64,000 nt of DNA from Eudromia elegans (GCA_003342815.1 PTEX01000147.1:558001-622000); one strand, 5' to 3'; numbered from the stretch's first letter, positions 50,201 to 61,815 are shown. The notes: generated by a model not told the origin, from the letters alone. Translations and numbers: made by a program.

Positions 50201-52849
50201 AAGTGTTATATGCCAGCACGTACCCACAGTTTGAATTCTACACATAGTTCCAGTTGCTCCAGAATAGAATCAAGAATAATACTCAATCTTCATCTTTTGC
50301 TAACAGTAGAAATGGCTCCATACAGGGAAAGCCTCACATTTGCCAAAATGAAAAAGGAATTATGGCAATGACCCAGAAATTCATGAGCAGTAATGAGAAG
50401 GAGAATGGGAAATTGCAGAGAAACAGCAAACAATAATCAAGAACGCAGAGAAGTCATCAGTTAACAATTCTTCACAGTGTGGCACAGACATAAACGGATT
50501 CAAGTCAAGAGAACTAGTAGCTAGAAAGCATGATGATGATCTTGATATAAATCAGCTCTAGAAGTTCTCAGGCAAACTTGCAGCGAGAATGCAAAAGACC
50601 ATAGCAGGAAAGTATCACTTTACATTTTCCTGATTTCTTCTGCTCTCTTCCTGAGCAGTCACAGCAGACTTGTCAAGAGACAGAATATAAGGCTAAACCC
50701 TCCCTAAGCGGTGGGGTTTTAGGCTTTACAACAGATGCCACAAAAGAAAACTTTTATGGTTTCCACATTTCTATGGAGTGCCAAGACAACTACCAGATTA
50801 ATCCAAGTTTAACGCCAAGCAGAGGCTTCAGCTGATCAAAAGCACATCACAGCTCAAGAGCATCCTGCTGAGAGCACCTGTGTTAAAGCACACCGGTTGA
50901 TTCGCAGCAGTAATAGCTTCATATGCTAAGAAAAAAAAAAAAATCAGATTTGATCTGCCTAGTAAAATTGATTCTTCTGTCCTTCCCCAGATTAACACAG
51001 CAGTTCCTTGTGTCTGTATAGCACAGGAGCTCATCTCTCATGTAGCATTTAAACATAATCAGATGCTGAAACAGCAGAGAACATCAACAGGACCTGTACT
51101 CCCTTCCAAACCACAGAAAGGCACCATAAGCAGCACGCACCTCACAACTCACCTGGGTGTAGAAGCCACTAGCTGCCTCTAAGAACAGAGAAAGGTTTGC
51201 CTGAACTTCGCTCCGATTCGGATTTGCTCTATTTTTCGCTTGACCCTGTAGCGTAGTGATCTGATTTTTAAAGGCATGATTCCAACTGAAAACAAAAGAG
51301 GAGTTTTCTTTTTTACTTTGGAAATGTCTCATCATGCAGACAGTAACCCCTGTCCCAGCAACAGGAAAGAACTACTTAAATTACAATGTGTTAAACATTA
51401 AGAGAGATATATTCAAATTCAAACAACATTCAGATTTAATATATAATCTTAAAAAAGGAAAACCCTCCCCCATCTCTCAGAGCTGGGCAAACCAATTCTG
51501 ATACTGGATAACAAATACTACAACAGCATAAATATTTGCTCCATCAATTGTTCAGATGTAGACATTATGGCACACTCTTAAAATCGGATGTAGGGTATGG
51601 AAATCAGAGTTGAGAGTCACTTGCTCTGTTCCTGCCTTCAGGAACCAACTCTGACATCCTGCTGATCCTGCTTCCCTCCCAGCACTAAAGGAGCACATGC
51701 TCCTCTTAACGAAGCCTGTTGCAACATGTCTGCATCTTAAACAAGAAGGGCTGGACTTGCGGCACAGAGCGGCTCTGCATGAGCTTCCTCTGCTGCTTCA
51801 CCATCCAAGTGTCCTGGTAGAATAATCCCTCCTTCACGCTCCCTCTGTTCAACCCCAGCTCAGAGCTAAAACCGAAGGTCCTGGCAGCTCTTCTCCTCTA
51901 CCATTACACCTCTCCTGAAGTTACAGGTCAGGGCATCAGGAAAACATCCTTCCTCCCGCTCTCACCCTTATCCCAGGGCAAGGGCGACAGATGGCTCTTT
52001 CCTCTTTGCTTTCTATCCTGCTCACCCCAAACCACTCCTGCGTGAAACAGATGCTGACGATTGCCAGGGGTAAAACACTCATCTCTGGAATTCTCTCCAT
52101 CTACTCGAGTAACATTCCTGTGTTTCATTCACAACACAGCTTTCATTGTGAAGGGAATAAGTCAGTCAGTTCATAGGACGCAACTGCTGTGCTTCAAGTG
52201 TTGAGGGTTTACAGCTAAACAGCACACATTACACAAACATGTTTACTGAAGTACTTACAGGTCCTGCTCCACCTTTTTATCTAAAGCATATTCCAAATCA
52301 GTCACTAGCATTTTCTGATATAAGTCCTGTAGAGCCTGTCTGGATGTCCAGACTTCTGCTGGACCCAGCTTTGAATCTGGAAAAAGAAAACAAAAATAGA
52401 AGATACAACTGGTCTTGGAACACAGAAATTTACTGTAATTCCAACCGACATTTCACTCATCCACCAAGCAAGAGAACATAGTAGAATATACAGTACCCGA
52501 AAGCCAAACAGCCAATTTAATAAAAGATTTGGCAAAACATCGAAGTACAAGATGCTGTGCAGGCTCTGTAGTCCTTGAACAGAACTGAGCACACGTAGGC
52601 CAGCCTGGACAGCTTGGGGACAGGGCATCAGGTTCCAAAGTCTGAGTTCATAGCTCTAATGCTTGGGGACACATGGGGAATTGCTCACTTCTTACACCTT
52701 TAACATAATGCACACACTTTCTACACAGTCCTTACAAATGGCAGGCCTCAGAAACACAGAAGAAAAATAGGAATCAAGTACTAACAGCTACATCAGCTAT
52801 GTACTAAGGGCAATTACCTGTCATGTCAGCCTTCAGGACTTCTGCCTGC
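26074..52849 (-). CDS. SMG7: SMG7, nonsense-mediated mRNA decay factor, exons 2-23 (5' partial)
   Basis: Twenty-two minus-strand exons join in phase to residues 10-1190 of an SMG7 protein; only exon 1 (about ten residues, MSLQSAQYLR in human) is missing, beyond the right edge. SMG7 binds phosphorylated UPF1 as a heterodimer with SMG5 and recruits CCR4-NOT deadenylase through its proline-rich tail. Seen: the N-terminal 14-3-3-like TPR domain (to about 230), with Lys66 and Arg163, the phosphate-binding residues of human SMG7, both kept; the helical hairpin domain (to about 490); then a long low-complexity Ser/Pro/Gln-rich tail ending QRGQGAMNPPH. The 50-aa cassette (exon 18) is intact and in frame; skipping it gives 1,140 aa. 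All introns are GT-AG except intron 21 (GC-AG). I see no frameshift or stop. Confidence 0.97.
26699..26847 (-). CDS. SMG7: SMG7 exon 22
   Basis: Encodes residues 1104-1153 (AMGGFGLDYLPATSSSSESS to MEDSSAVLMESLK). One extra Ser compared with the human run as I recall it. Confidence 0.96.
26848..26941 (-). other. GC-AG intron 21 of SMG7 (94 bp)
   Basis: On the sense strand the exon ends CCAG and the intron begins GCAAGAG, the strong-context form of a GC donor, and ends TATAG. The junction G|CA gives Ala, keeping KPAMGGFG as in the family. No in-phase GT donor gives this protein. Confidence 0.85.
26942..27112 (-). CDS. SMG7: SMG7 exon 21
   Basis: Encodes residues 1047-1103 (DHSTPASQSPHSSNPSSLPS, then SPPTHNHNSVPFSNFGPIG, to DRWKTDKP). 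Confidence 0.95.
27808..27964 (-). CDS. SMG7: SMG7 exon 20
   Basis: Encodes residues 995-1046 (ERYPNSSMFNEVYGKN to ETSLYSLFEGTPWSPSLPAS). Confidence 0.95.
28346..28430. other. Assembly gap (85 Ns) in SMG7 intron 19
   Basis: A run of N with no sequence. It lies within the intron between exons 20 and 19, so no coding sequence appears lost. Confidence 0.99.
28596..28676 (-). CDS. SMG7: SMG7 exon 19
   Basis: Encodes residues 968-994 (KSLLEKPSELMSQSSSFLSL, then SGFSLNQ). It is 81 bp and in phase 0. Confidence 0.95.
30576..30725 (-). CDS. SMG7: SMG7 exon 18, in-frame 150-bp cassette
   Basis: Encodes 50 residues (918-967; DPKSSPLLPPDLLKSLAALE, then EEEELIFSNPPDLYPALLG, PLASLPGRSLF). This segment is present in some human SMG7 isoforms and absent in others. 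Both ends are phase 0, so it can be included or skipped without shifting the frame. The donor is TTT|GTATGT; the acceptor is CACTAG. Confidence 0.93.
30728..30960 (-). promoter_or_regulatory. CU-rich tract upstream of the SMG7 cassette exon
   Basis: For about 200 nt before exon 18 the sense strand is rich in C and U with many CUU/UCUU steps. Such tracts bind PTB-type repressors of cassette exons. The regulatory role is inference. Confidence 0.4.
32284..32649 (-). CDS. SMG7: SMG7 exon 17
   Basis: Encodes residues 796-917 (YPQTDSSKQLWNPPQVQGSL to RRGKRQGVFRPEQD, ending MTFE), part of the disordered tail. Confidence 0.95.
33162..33550 (-). CDS. SMG7: SMG7 exon 16, Pro/Gln-rich
   Basis: Encodes residues 667-795 (FPPPTYVVPPPVAFSMSTG to LGKSPPHHSGFQQ), with six Gln in a row where I recall four in human. 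It lies in the proline-rich region that contacts the CCR4-NOT catalytic subunit in human SMG7. Confidence 0.95.
34738..34882 (-). CDS. SMG7: SMG7 exon 15
   Basis: Encodes residues 618-665 plus a base of Gly666 (VKSQTEMRKTPVSEARKTPV to HHPGAFPPLPSRP). Confidence 0.95.
34883..38410 (-). other. SMG7 intron 14 (3.5 kb)
   Basis: GT-AG intron. I see no additional exon, recognised repeat or RNA gene in it. Confidence 0.7.
38411..38846 (-). CDS. SMG7: SMG7 exon 14, largest coding exon
   Basis: Encodes the end of Arg472 and residues 473-617 (LIQCENEVGKLLFLTEIPEL to GKQNVAVQ). It joins the last helical region to a basic Lys-rich linker (KNDGKKDNNKRKNETKKC). Confidence 0.96.
39297..39416 (-). CDS. SMG7: SMG7 exon 13
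   Basis: Encodes residues 433-471 with split Arg codons at both ends (NLDFSKGHQAITGDKEGQQR, then GKWIADNQPR at the end). Confidence 0.95.
40184..40244 (-). CDS. SMG7: SMG7 exon 12
   Basis: A 61-bp exon for residues 412-431 (ATPLPEEFELQGFLALRPSF). Its donor is AG|GTGGGT. Confidence 0.94.
40561..40631 (-). CDS. SMG7: SMG7 exon 11
   Basis: A 71-bp exon completing Tyr388 and encoding residues 389-411 (IWPWLISLLNSFQPQEEDLS onward). Confidence 0.94.
41205..41236. repeat. A32 homopolymer in SMG7 intron 10
   Basis: A pure A-run on the plus strand, T32 in the SMG7 transcript. I see no SINE or LINE body beside it. Confidence 0.95.
42528..42684 (-). CDS. SMG7: SMG7 exon 10
   Basis: Encodes residues 337-387 with split codons for Met336 and Tyr388 (SFLGVLCKCPLQNDYQEDSG to SVFQEAVVDERR). 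The donor is TA|GTGAGT; the upstream GT at the CGGTAG step would break the frame of the family sequence. Confidence 0.94.
43688..43850 (-). CDS. SMG7: SMG7 exon 9
   Basis: Encodes residues 282-335 (RLLFQKAFNSQQLVHITVIN to CWTQLLALF), in the helical hairpin domain. Confidence 0.96.
44709..44729. repeat. A21 homopolymer in SMG7 intron 8
   Basis: A pure A-run with no recognised element next to it. Confidence 0.95.
45934..46069 (-). CDS. SMG7: SMG7 exon 8
   Basis: Encodes residues 236-281 (SRDEIKTRWSVSDFIKAFIK to LREKLEEQFK). Its donor is AAG|GTTAGT. Confidence 0.96.
46412..46562 (-). CDS. SMG7: SMG7 exon 7
   Basis: Encodes residues 187-235 (QPYNQLAILASSKGDHLTTI to LQKALSKALE), the end of the 14-3-3-like domain. 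Confidence 0.96.
47414..47485 (-). CDS. SMG7: SMG7 exon 6
   Basis: Encodes residues 162-185 (ARYRNQTSQAESYYRHAAQL, VPSN). It contains Arg163, a phosphoserine-binding residue in human SMG7. Confidence 0.95.
48312..48483 (-). CDS. SMG7: SMG7 exon 5
   Basis: Encodes residues 105-161 (LLQELCTVFNVDLPCRVKSS to QHCLVHLGDI). Confidence 0.96.
48484..51152 (-). other. SMG7 intron 4 (2.7 kb)
   Basis: GT-AG intron. It holds an A17 run at 49858-49874 followed by a GA-rich stretch. No exon is seen. Confidence 0.7.
51153..51285 (-). CDS. SMG7: SMG7 exon 4
   Basis: Encodes residues 61-104 (WNHAFKNQITTLQGQAKNRA to AASGFYTQ). It contains Lys66, the other phosphate-binding residue. Confidence 0.96.
52259..52376 (-). 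CDS. SMG7: SMG7 exon 3
   Basis: Encodes residues 21-60 (DSKLGPAEVWTSRQALQDLY to KKVEQDL). The split codon CT|T joins to exon 4. Confidence 0.96.
52818..52849 (-). CDS. SMG7: SMG7 exon 2, 32-nt microexon
   Basis: Encodes the end of Arg10 and residues 11-20 (QAEVLKADMT) plus one base of Asp21. The acceptor TTACAG and donor CAG|GTAATTG are both good. It is very short but matches the family exactly. Confidence 0.92.
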
Positions 52850-55800
52850 CTGTAAGAAAGCAATAAAAAAAAATAAGAAATTAGAATCTGATCAAAATAA
52901 TGCAGTTATGCTACAGCAAATTCATGCACTAGTGAGTACAGAAGGTGAGGCCAGCTCCTCAGAGGCTGCTTACAGCCTAACCTAGTATATTTTCCATCCC
53001 TACAAAGTGGAGATTGGAATGACTGATTTGTTACAGCATGGTCTCCTCAGCTATCCTATCATGATAAGAGTTTATAGCTCCCCTCTTTGAATTAACTCTG
53101 AGTAGCAGCATGTGAGGAAGGTTACTCTGCCTGGTAGTTTGCCATGTCTGCTCTGTAAATGCCCAGAGCTAACACTATGGCTCAGGGTGGTCCTGGCCCA
53201 CTTGTGGGTGGGGATGTTTAGAGCTGTATTTCTTCAATATTTCTCAGAGATACTAGTTAACATTTAGCTACCACATTGCATCTTAGCAGAAAAGGTACAT
53301 TGCTCATTCCTCCATGAAACTTCACTGAAGAGCCTTTGCTGGTGTTCAGAGACTCCTAGTGGACACAAATCCGAGCTCACTGATAAAGGCAGTAGCTTCA
53401 TATAGTGCCAGCATCCTTTGTCACTCTATAAATACTGTCAGGCAACCACTGCTGAATATCCCTCTGCCTGCATATTTTTAGTGTCATACTGAGGTCATAC
53501 AGGACTGACTCATTGCTGGGCTTTAACTGCCAGCAGACTTGGTGCCACTTGCTCACACTTTTGATCTGTTCAAGAAAGTTTTCTCAAAGTTCTCACTGAC
53601 CTGTTTGCCTCAGCAGTTCACAGTTTTAGGTTAGGTTTCCTAAAGCCCTATTCATTGGTCCAAAGCCCCAGAGCACAAGTCACAGTCAAGCAAAATAAAT
53701 AGTCCCCAGATCCTCCCGGAAACACACATTTTGGAATAGTACGAGAGCTATTCTTTTTCTGGTTAAACTTTAGCTTAACCAGAAGTGTAATTATAAAAGT
53801 TGGACAGCCAAAGGAGTTCTTGTTTTATTTAAATACTTGAAAAGCTTCTACACTTTCAAACTGAGCACTCTGAAACAAAAGAGTTCTCAAGGCTCCACAT
53901 GTACGGACATTTCAGTACCCACAGGTGGCCAAAGCACCCTTCCTGCTCCAGGAACAAGCTCTGCCTTCTAGCAGCCTGGAAGCAGAATTCCCTTCAGCTT
54001 CTCCTGGAGCTGCTTTAATGGTTCACTTACCACACACACACTACTAAGGACTTGAGGGTTTTCAGTACTAACATGGGAAACTGGTCCAGGCAGGTAGCCA
54101 TATAAAAGCAATCCGAGTCCAATTGCTTGTTTGGCAAATACTGCACAAATTAAAGGCTATACAAAATGCTCAGGGTAGTTTCCCTCCAAGCATGAGTTTG
54201 TATTTGTGCACTTCTCCAGAGCTACCTGCAGAAGTTGTATGGTAATCAAGAGGACGACTCCAGTCTACCAGTCCTTAACAGGAGCTAAACAACCCCTCCA
54301 AAGTCTCACTGAAAGGAAAGACCTAGAGAATGACTGAATTCAGGCATTGCCAGAAACATATCCTTCTTCCAAAAAGGAAGAAGCAAATAAAAGGTAAGGA
54401 ATCCTTTCTTAGGAAGAGAAGAGGCGATTTTTCAATGATAGCATGCTGTTTTTAAGTGTTTTTGATTCAGGGCAGCGGAAAGCAATAGGAAAGAGTACAC
54501 AAAATTAAAGGAAAATCACAGGTGAAGGGGGCTGTTCATGGCACCCTGACATTCTAACTAAGACAGCGTTCACACCTGCCCTTCATCACCGAGCAAAAGT
54601 CACTGCTCAGTATAGATGGCTGAGCGCTACATGAAACAAGTGCTCATGCACTTCCTATGAACAGGCACTAATATTGAGAAAACAAAGCCTTATTAGCCAT
54701 TTTTAGAAGCCCCCTGGGCACTAATCCATAACAGCTGGTGAGCTTTGCTCAAGGTTGCGTTTTGAAAGCCGATACAGAAAGAACTTGCACTTTCCTGACC
54801 CGCGTATAGACAGCACACACCAATCGCGATTCGGCAAAGACTTTTTTAAAAACACAGTCTTAGGATTGGGCACCTATCCAGGATTTGTGCAGCACCAGGA
54901 TACCAAGAAAAACAAATAAGCCAGAAAACAAAAGCAAGAACAGCCTTCTTGAGAGTTTTCTTTACCCATCGATTCAGCTTAACCTACATAAGTAAAGGCC
55001 ACCGGAGCGCAGCTCCATCCACCAGGTGTCTGCCTGACAGGGTAATGGGAGGAAGTTAGGATCTCGCTGTGGTACAGGGAGTCTGATGCAAGTACAGACC
55101 TTAATTTAAACGTCCATAGTTTTCACAAAGTACTTACATCACTGGCTTCACACGCAAGGAGGTTTTACCCATGTCAGCTACCAGTGACATAGCAGGAGAT
55201 CCTCAGGCTGTGAGTCATCCAGCTAAATGCTCCACATGTCTAACCTTTTACACTCAGAGGACAGTCTGCACGCACTTGGCACAGATTTTCCTTGGAAAGA
55301 ACATCTTCAACAGTAGCCAGCTTATTTTTACATGCAATAAATTTAACACTTCTTACTGGTACAATAAAATCCCAGGCTGAGGGCCACTGTGTCCTCACAG
55401 CCAGCTTTGTTCAAACCAACCTCTTGCCCTCCTGTTGTTCAGTGATGGGAAGTAAAGGTGTTTCCAAGAGGGAAACCTGCTCCAAGAAAGTTCATCTCTG
55501 CATACTGTCCTACTTCAACTATGGGGAAGGAAAGCAGTATCCTACCCTGCTCAAGTTACCACAACTTGACTGCTTCCACCAAACAGAGCTCTCTCTCATT
55601 CCAGCCTAGCCACCATATCTGTCATGGGATCCAGTCACTGCAAATGTGAGTTAAATGCCTTGGAAATGGCATCTGTGCTGCAGAGAGTTGTCCAGCAACA
55701 GAAATACGCCTGGGTCCTCTCTGCAGAACTTCTAGAATTTAAGTCAGGAGAGTGATCTGCAAACTAAGTACGTGGCCATCTGGTCTCTTGGCAAATTCAG

Positions 55801-56909
55801 ACAAAACCAGCCAGGAATTAAGACCAGACCAGCTTGAAAAAGCTCAGCTGAATCTTTCATAAGTTCTAGACAGTGCTTGTAAAAATAATCTTTAGATACT
55901 GAATATCCTGTTCTTCAACTTCCTATCTTGATCCATTTGTTGTCTGGAATACCATGTTACTGGAGGACTATCTTTTTTTTTTTTAGATAAATTTGTATTA
56001 TGAAAGTCATGTCTAGGCTTAATCCAGAAAGAACAAAGAAGGCTGGCAGCACCAAGCATCTATCAGCATCACTTGGGCCGACGTGATCAAATTGTTTCCA
56101 AACACGCTGCTCCTGCAAGTCCTGCAGAGGGCTGGATTACATACAGTTAGAGGGGAGATCTCCTTCCTCCATGAGCATTTTCAACCTCCCAGGCAAGCAC
56201 CACAGAGCATTTGAGTCAATGGCTCACAATTACCTAGTCCATTTAATGCTACTTTCTGGCTACCCAAATAAAATATATTGCCTCATCGGCTCACAGAGGC
56301 AGCAAGCAGAGCACCTGCTAGGAGGAACTAATTACACAAATGAAATACCTTTTCCCCCAGGAAAGCCAGCCTCACTTTGAACAGAGGGCAACAAATACAA
56401 TTTTCTGAGTGTCTCAACTTTCAACTTCAGCAGTTCTCCTGCCAGCTGTAGTCTCCTCCAGGAGCTCCACGGATAACGCAGATATGTCTTGCCTGATTTC
56501 AGCGTTGCAGTTACTCTCCTTGCTCACAAACCACCCCTTCTCCAGCAGCAAAAGCTGATTCTGCTGCAGCTCCATAAAGCCAAGAATAATTTGCACAGGG
56601 AGGAACTGCTGAAGGGGACTCAAAACTAGGGGCAATCAAGATACTAAGAATAACTTCCTTCCTAAGCAGCAGGTGGAGAAAGAGCAAATATATTAAATAT
56701 CTAGGTATCGTGGCCAGAATTGGAGAGGAGAAAAAGAAAGCAAGAAAGAAACAGAACAAGAAAGGGCTCTAAAACAAACAAACAACGATAAAAAAATCTC
56801 ATTAAACTCTGAGATTTAATTACAGCTTGGAAAAATCTTCAGTCTTTTGAACATGCCATTACTAAGCGCTGATACAAAGACATTTGCCCAGACAAGTAGT
56901 CAAGACCTT

Positions 56910-56928
56910 AAAAAAAAAAAAAAAAAAA
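56910..56928. repeat. A19 homopolymer in SMG7 intron 1
   Basis: A pure A-run without a flanking element that I recognise. Confidence 0.95.
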
Positions 56929-58284
56929 GTAAAGCCTAACCCAAAGTTATCGATGTTTAGATCATCCACTGCAGTGATTCAACAGCACAGAGCAGGTTTT
57001 TGCCCAGCCAAGCTCACTTTAAATCACAATTAGGCAGATGTCATGCAAATAAAACACATACCTATAATCTGAGAAATGACACCATCAGAAGTTTTAAAAT
57101 AGCCTTCTGTAAGAATTAATGAGATTTTTCAATGTGAAAGGACCTCGCAGTTTTCATAAGCTATTATTATTAACGTTCAAATTATATCATAGTATGACTA
57201 ATTGCAGATTAAATCTTAGAAGTTTCAATTCTTCATTTTAATACAAAAGGCAACACTGAAAGCACAGAAATGGAATCAAGACTGACCACCGGTCAGGAAG
57301 AACTGACTGGTGACTGTGACTGGCATCACAGCCACTCATATAAGTAAACAGGTACTAAGCCTATTTCTGCCAAGGGTTCCCAGGGAAGCTCCCCATTCTC
57401 ACTGGGAAGCACCTGGGCAATGCTGTCTGCAAACACATTTATCAACCAGAGGGAATTGCAAAATGATTTTTCCAAAGATGGAACTGTGAAAAAGGAAGAA
57501 GCCGAGTCCTCTACCACCACAGGACCAGTGAGGCCCTGTCACGTACAGTCATTTCCAAGAAAAAGGAGAGGGCACACAGACCTTGCACTCTCAGGCCACA
57601 CAACTAGCAACGTTTGCTACCTGTTTCAACAGAAGCAAGGTGGTGAACGAAGCATCAAGGATGTGTGTGTGCCTGTAAGGAGCTAGGAAAAGTGCTCTTC
57701 TCAGACACCACATTCATCTTGCAGGTCTCCACACACAGCAGTCACTGCGTTCCCTATGATGGGGAGCAAGGCAGCCTGTAGCACTCACAGACAGCACAAC
57801 CTCTAAGTTCTCTCAAGGGACACAGAGGAACTTTCCTAGGGAGAAATCTGTCTTCATCTGTTGTTCACAGGAGCACGGTTGTGACACTAAACTCTGTGCC
57901 TATACCGCACTTCCACATTCAGGACTATTCTCCCCATCCAGATGGGCTTTCCTCCACAAAACCTGGAAGTCCACCAGCAAAATGCACCTACTCTTAGGAT
58001 GTGTAAGCGCTGCTCTCCCTATGTTCAGTCAACTGTTACCAGGGTTTACTTTGGGAATTAAGTACAAAAAAAGCTATTCTTTTTAGCTGATATCCACCAA
58101 ATGCAAGCTCGGTAGAAAAACACAAATCTAATTCAGTGCTCAGCACACCCAGGACTGCAGCCTCCCTTTCAGCAGGGAGGCCAGACCTGCTCATTAGATC
58201 CCTTTTCCACTCAGCACCAGTTAAGGAAAAGACTCTATGGCATCGGATTATCACATCCGGCCTGAAGCATAAACAAACCTCATG

Positions 58285-58400
58285 CCTGGAAAGGACCTTG
58301 AGAGGTCATGCAGCCCCTGCCCTGATGCTATTCCTGACACACAAATGTCTCACTTATTGTTCAAGTTCTGCAGAGGCAGAGACTTCGATGCCCAAAGAAG
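58285..58400 (-). mobile_element. Degraded CR1 LINE 3' fragment
   Basis: GGAAAGGACCTTGAGAGGTCATG, with CCCCTGCCCTGA and a diverged AAATGTCTCACTTATTGTTC block, resembles the reverse complement of a CR1 3' region. It is more diverged than the copy near 22.9 kb and has no clear edges. Confidence 0.65.
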
Positions 58401-61400
58401 CTGGTTCCAGTAGCTCTAGTTCCAGCTACGCCATGAGTGCCCCGGGCTCACTCCTGACACCAAAAACCCTCAACACACACTGTCCTCCCTAAACCTATTG
58501 CTGCTTGATAAGGTAGCGAAAGGGGTAGTGACTTGTCCATGTTCAGTTAGGCCAAGGGCGCATTTTGAGTCTTTGCTGCAAACAATGCAGGAAGGGCCTA
58601 TGTGGGGCAGAGATGCAGAATACGACTGTACTTTTCACAGTTAGGAACTGACACCTGTGTGGACCCAACTTGCACAAGCAAACTTCACTCAGGCAGTTCA
58701 CTCTGCAACCACAACAAGCTGCAAATGCTTTGTACAGAATCCAAGCATCCTCAAAGCAAGTTTAAAAACAGACCCATTTGGGTCCTGCATTTCAGCATTT
58801 GTCAATAAGGCACAGGAACTATGTGAATCCTGCTGTTCTAGCCTCAAAATCTGAAATCCACATGTTCAACATTGCTTTCAAAGTCTCTAAAATGAAATAG
58901 TATGGGTATGCATAAATAAAGGAAAGACACATGCCAGAAGTTTATGAGACTATTCTCAACCGTTACTACCACTCCAAGTGCACCTCAAATCAAGAGCTCA
59001 AATATGCTGTCAAAAACAAAGCACCGACTGCAGTGGAAGCGAAGGTGGCATCTGCCAAAGGTTTCTCACCGGCTACAGGAAATCTGGGTTTAATCAGTAT
59101 GTCTCAAACAGTTTTAACATCCACGTGCTTCCTTCCAAACGATGGTGATACCAAGGTAGGGCATGGTAAAGCACATATCAAAAGACACAGGAACAGAATA
59201 TATGGGCTTATCAGGAAAGGAAGGAAGAAGACATCATCCTTCCAACTGATTTATCACAAATTAATTCCCTTCCAATTCTGACACATTATTGAAGGGGTCA
59301 AACATGTTGATAACAGCATAGATCTTACTACAGTCCAGAGGACCCTAGAACAGGCTGGCACAGGACAAACTGTCTTTTGCTGTATCCTGATCACATAGGA
59401 CCAACTAACAAGGCCTCATTAAATCTTGGCACCAAGAAAGACCAGAGCAGGTCTTGAATAAAATCCCTTGGTGGCCAAAAGGGTTTTTTTGGTCCAAAAG
59501 AACGTCTAACCCCTCAAAGCTCCTGTAAAGGATTTGAGAAACTCTTCCCTAAGTGCATTTGAGATAATCAATCAGGTGCCACCAGAAACCTGTTCAAGTG
59601 AATTTCTTACTTCCTGGAAGCAAGGCAGCAGCTTACTGGATAAGGGGCAACATAGCACCACACAGTGCTTCAGAGGGGAGAGGAAAGGGAGAAAAGAAAA
59701 ACAACTCACACATACTAATATCAGATGAAGCAAAAAATTGTCCAAAAGGACTGAGCACAAGAAGATACTTTCAACAACTTTCAACAACACAGACAATGAA
59801 ATTAAATATGAGAAATTGACTGCTGGTGCGTTAGAGACATCATAAGTATTTTCAGAAAATGACATTATACTTTTTGCCCTAAAGGTAGAAGAGAAAATTA
59901 ACTCTAGCAGGACTCCTAAGTACCTCAAGGGTATCTCTGATTTGAGTCCCATCAGTGAAATTCAGTCTGTCGCCCACGGCAGTGTAACAATCCCAAGAGA
60001 CTCCTCAGCCTTCTGGTTCCTTATGAATATCCCTTGAGCGCGGAAGCCAGTGTGAACAATCCGAGAAAAGTCTTACTGGAATACAGAAAGAAGAGAAAGC
60101 AGGCCTAAGGTTACTCAGAAAGCTTTTGTTCCATCTCAACTCATAGCATTTTATCAATCCAAATGGCAACTGCTGAAGTATCTCAGAGGAATTTAAAAGC
60201 AATAGCAAAACACTGCATAAGTCACTGCCCTCTCCTTTGCTTGTCTAGGAAGTCCTCAGGCTTTTGATGGGAGCCATTCTGCAGCTCTTCTTGAATTTAA
60301 GTGGGAGGGAAAGCCGTGGTCAGACAAGTCTGGAAACATGGCCCAAAGGCAACGCGCAGAGTGCGGCTGACAACGCGAAGCCGGTGATGAAACCCGCACA
60401 GCCGCGCAACTAGTCAGCGAGGCAGGGCCTACAAGAGCACGAGTAGCCGCCAGGCACGTACAGTACGGTCGCCAGCCCTGCCATACACATGGCCAGAAAC
60501 TAGGGCCCACGAGTCACATCCACCATTCCTTATCTTCTCCCATGATGGAGGAGAGGCTGGTCTTCCCTTCTCTCCTCACTGGAAAGATGCTGCTCCCAGA
60601 TTCCTTCCCATGCAAAGGAAGGATCATGTTTCACTGAACACTGTCACAATTTACCACCTCACTAGTAATACATAAAAAAGGACTAAAATATGCAGTTCTA
60701 GTAAAGATTTTCAGATGAAACAAAACTGTGTTTTTATCTCCCTTCTCCATGGCAAGAGCCACAAGGTTTGTGGCAAGATGAGGACAGGTCTCAAGTTCAA
60801 AGAAATGACGATAGGTAACCACTGTCCCCACCTTCTACATTACAGATCTACTACTAAACTGCTCTGCCATCCTTCACCCAGGGAAGCCAGGCAGACACAA
60901 GCTGCACTGCAGCCAGCAGCTGCTTCCCCTCTCCCAAGAAGCCACAACTACAACCTCCTCCACTACAGACCACTGCATTTACAGTTACTCCCTCTCCCAA
61001 TACTGCCGAGCAGGAAAGCAGCCAGGGCATCTTCCCATGGAGCTGCTCATCTCCCATCACCATCAACGATCCCGAGCAGCAAGAGCAGCCATCTCTGCTT
61101 CTCAAGCGGGAAGCACACCCAAAACCGAAAGTGTGTGCAGTAACCAATATACCAAACTGAAAAGCAGCTTCTCATTCCATATGTATGGAATGAAAGAAAG
61201 CTTTAAGTTGCTTGAGATTAATGACATAATTGAAGGCCCAGATCAGCTTATTTAGAAGCAAAGTTGAAAAAAAGAGTCATGTGATCAGGCTATTTGTTGG
61301 ATGGAGATACTCTGGACAGCGAAAATGGGTTTTTCAAGGAGCTTGAGTATCATGCTATGCTTCCTACTGAATACCTAAATAAAAAAGCTTAGCATCCAGC

Positions 61401-61809
61401 AAGCATTAACTGGCAAATGTACCTTCTACCACACACTGAAACGAAAAGGTTTCAAGAAATAGTCCAAAACCTTATTCTCGAGGAAGGAGGCCATCACTGG
61501 AAAATGGTTTGCAGATGGTCAAGTGTCCCATATCAAAGCTTTAAATGGGCACCTCCTGGTTTCACTGCCACTACACAGCTTTCTTTTTCGCAGCAAAGAC
61601 CAAATCACACAGGAATATGCAGTTAGAAAGTTAGAACAAGTAACAATTGCGTCAAGAAGCATCACTGGGGAAAAAAAAAAGTAGCTTCACCTATGCTAAC
61701 CTGCACTTCTAGGTCACTGGAGCATCATTTTGAGAGTAGCCTCAAGCCTGCCAGAAAAAAACTGCAGTAACAGCATCCATGATAAGCTGCATCTGCAGCA
61801 AGAAGAGGG

Positions 61810-61815
<6 letters not shown>

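Noticed and set aside
58931-59281. 116-codon plus-strand frame as a possible processed gene copy
   Set aside because: No family resemblance and no poly(A) tail or duplicated flanks at its ends.
60854-61147. Overlapping open frames of about 100-140 codons in SMG7 intron 1
   Set aside because: No motif, no convincing splice sites and no similarity that I recognise.
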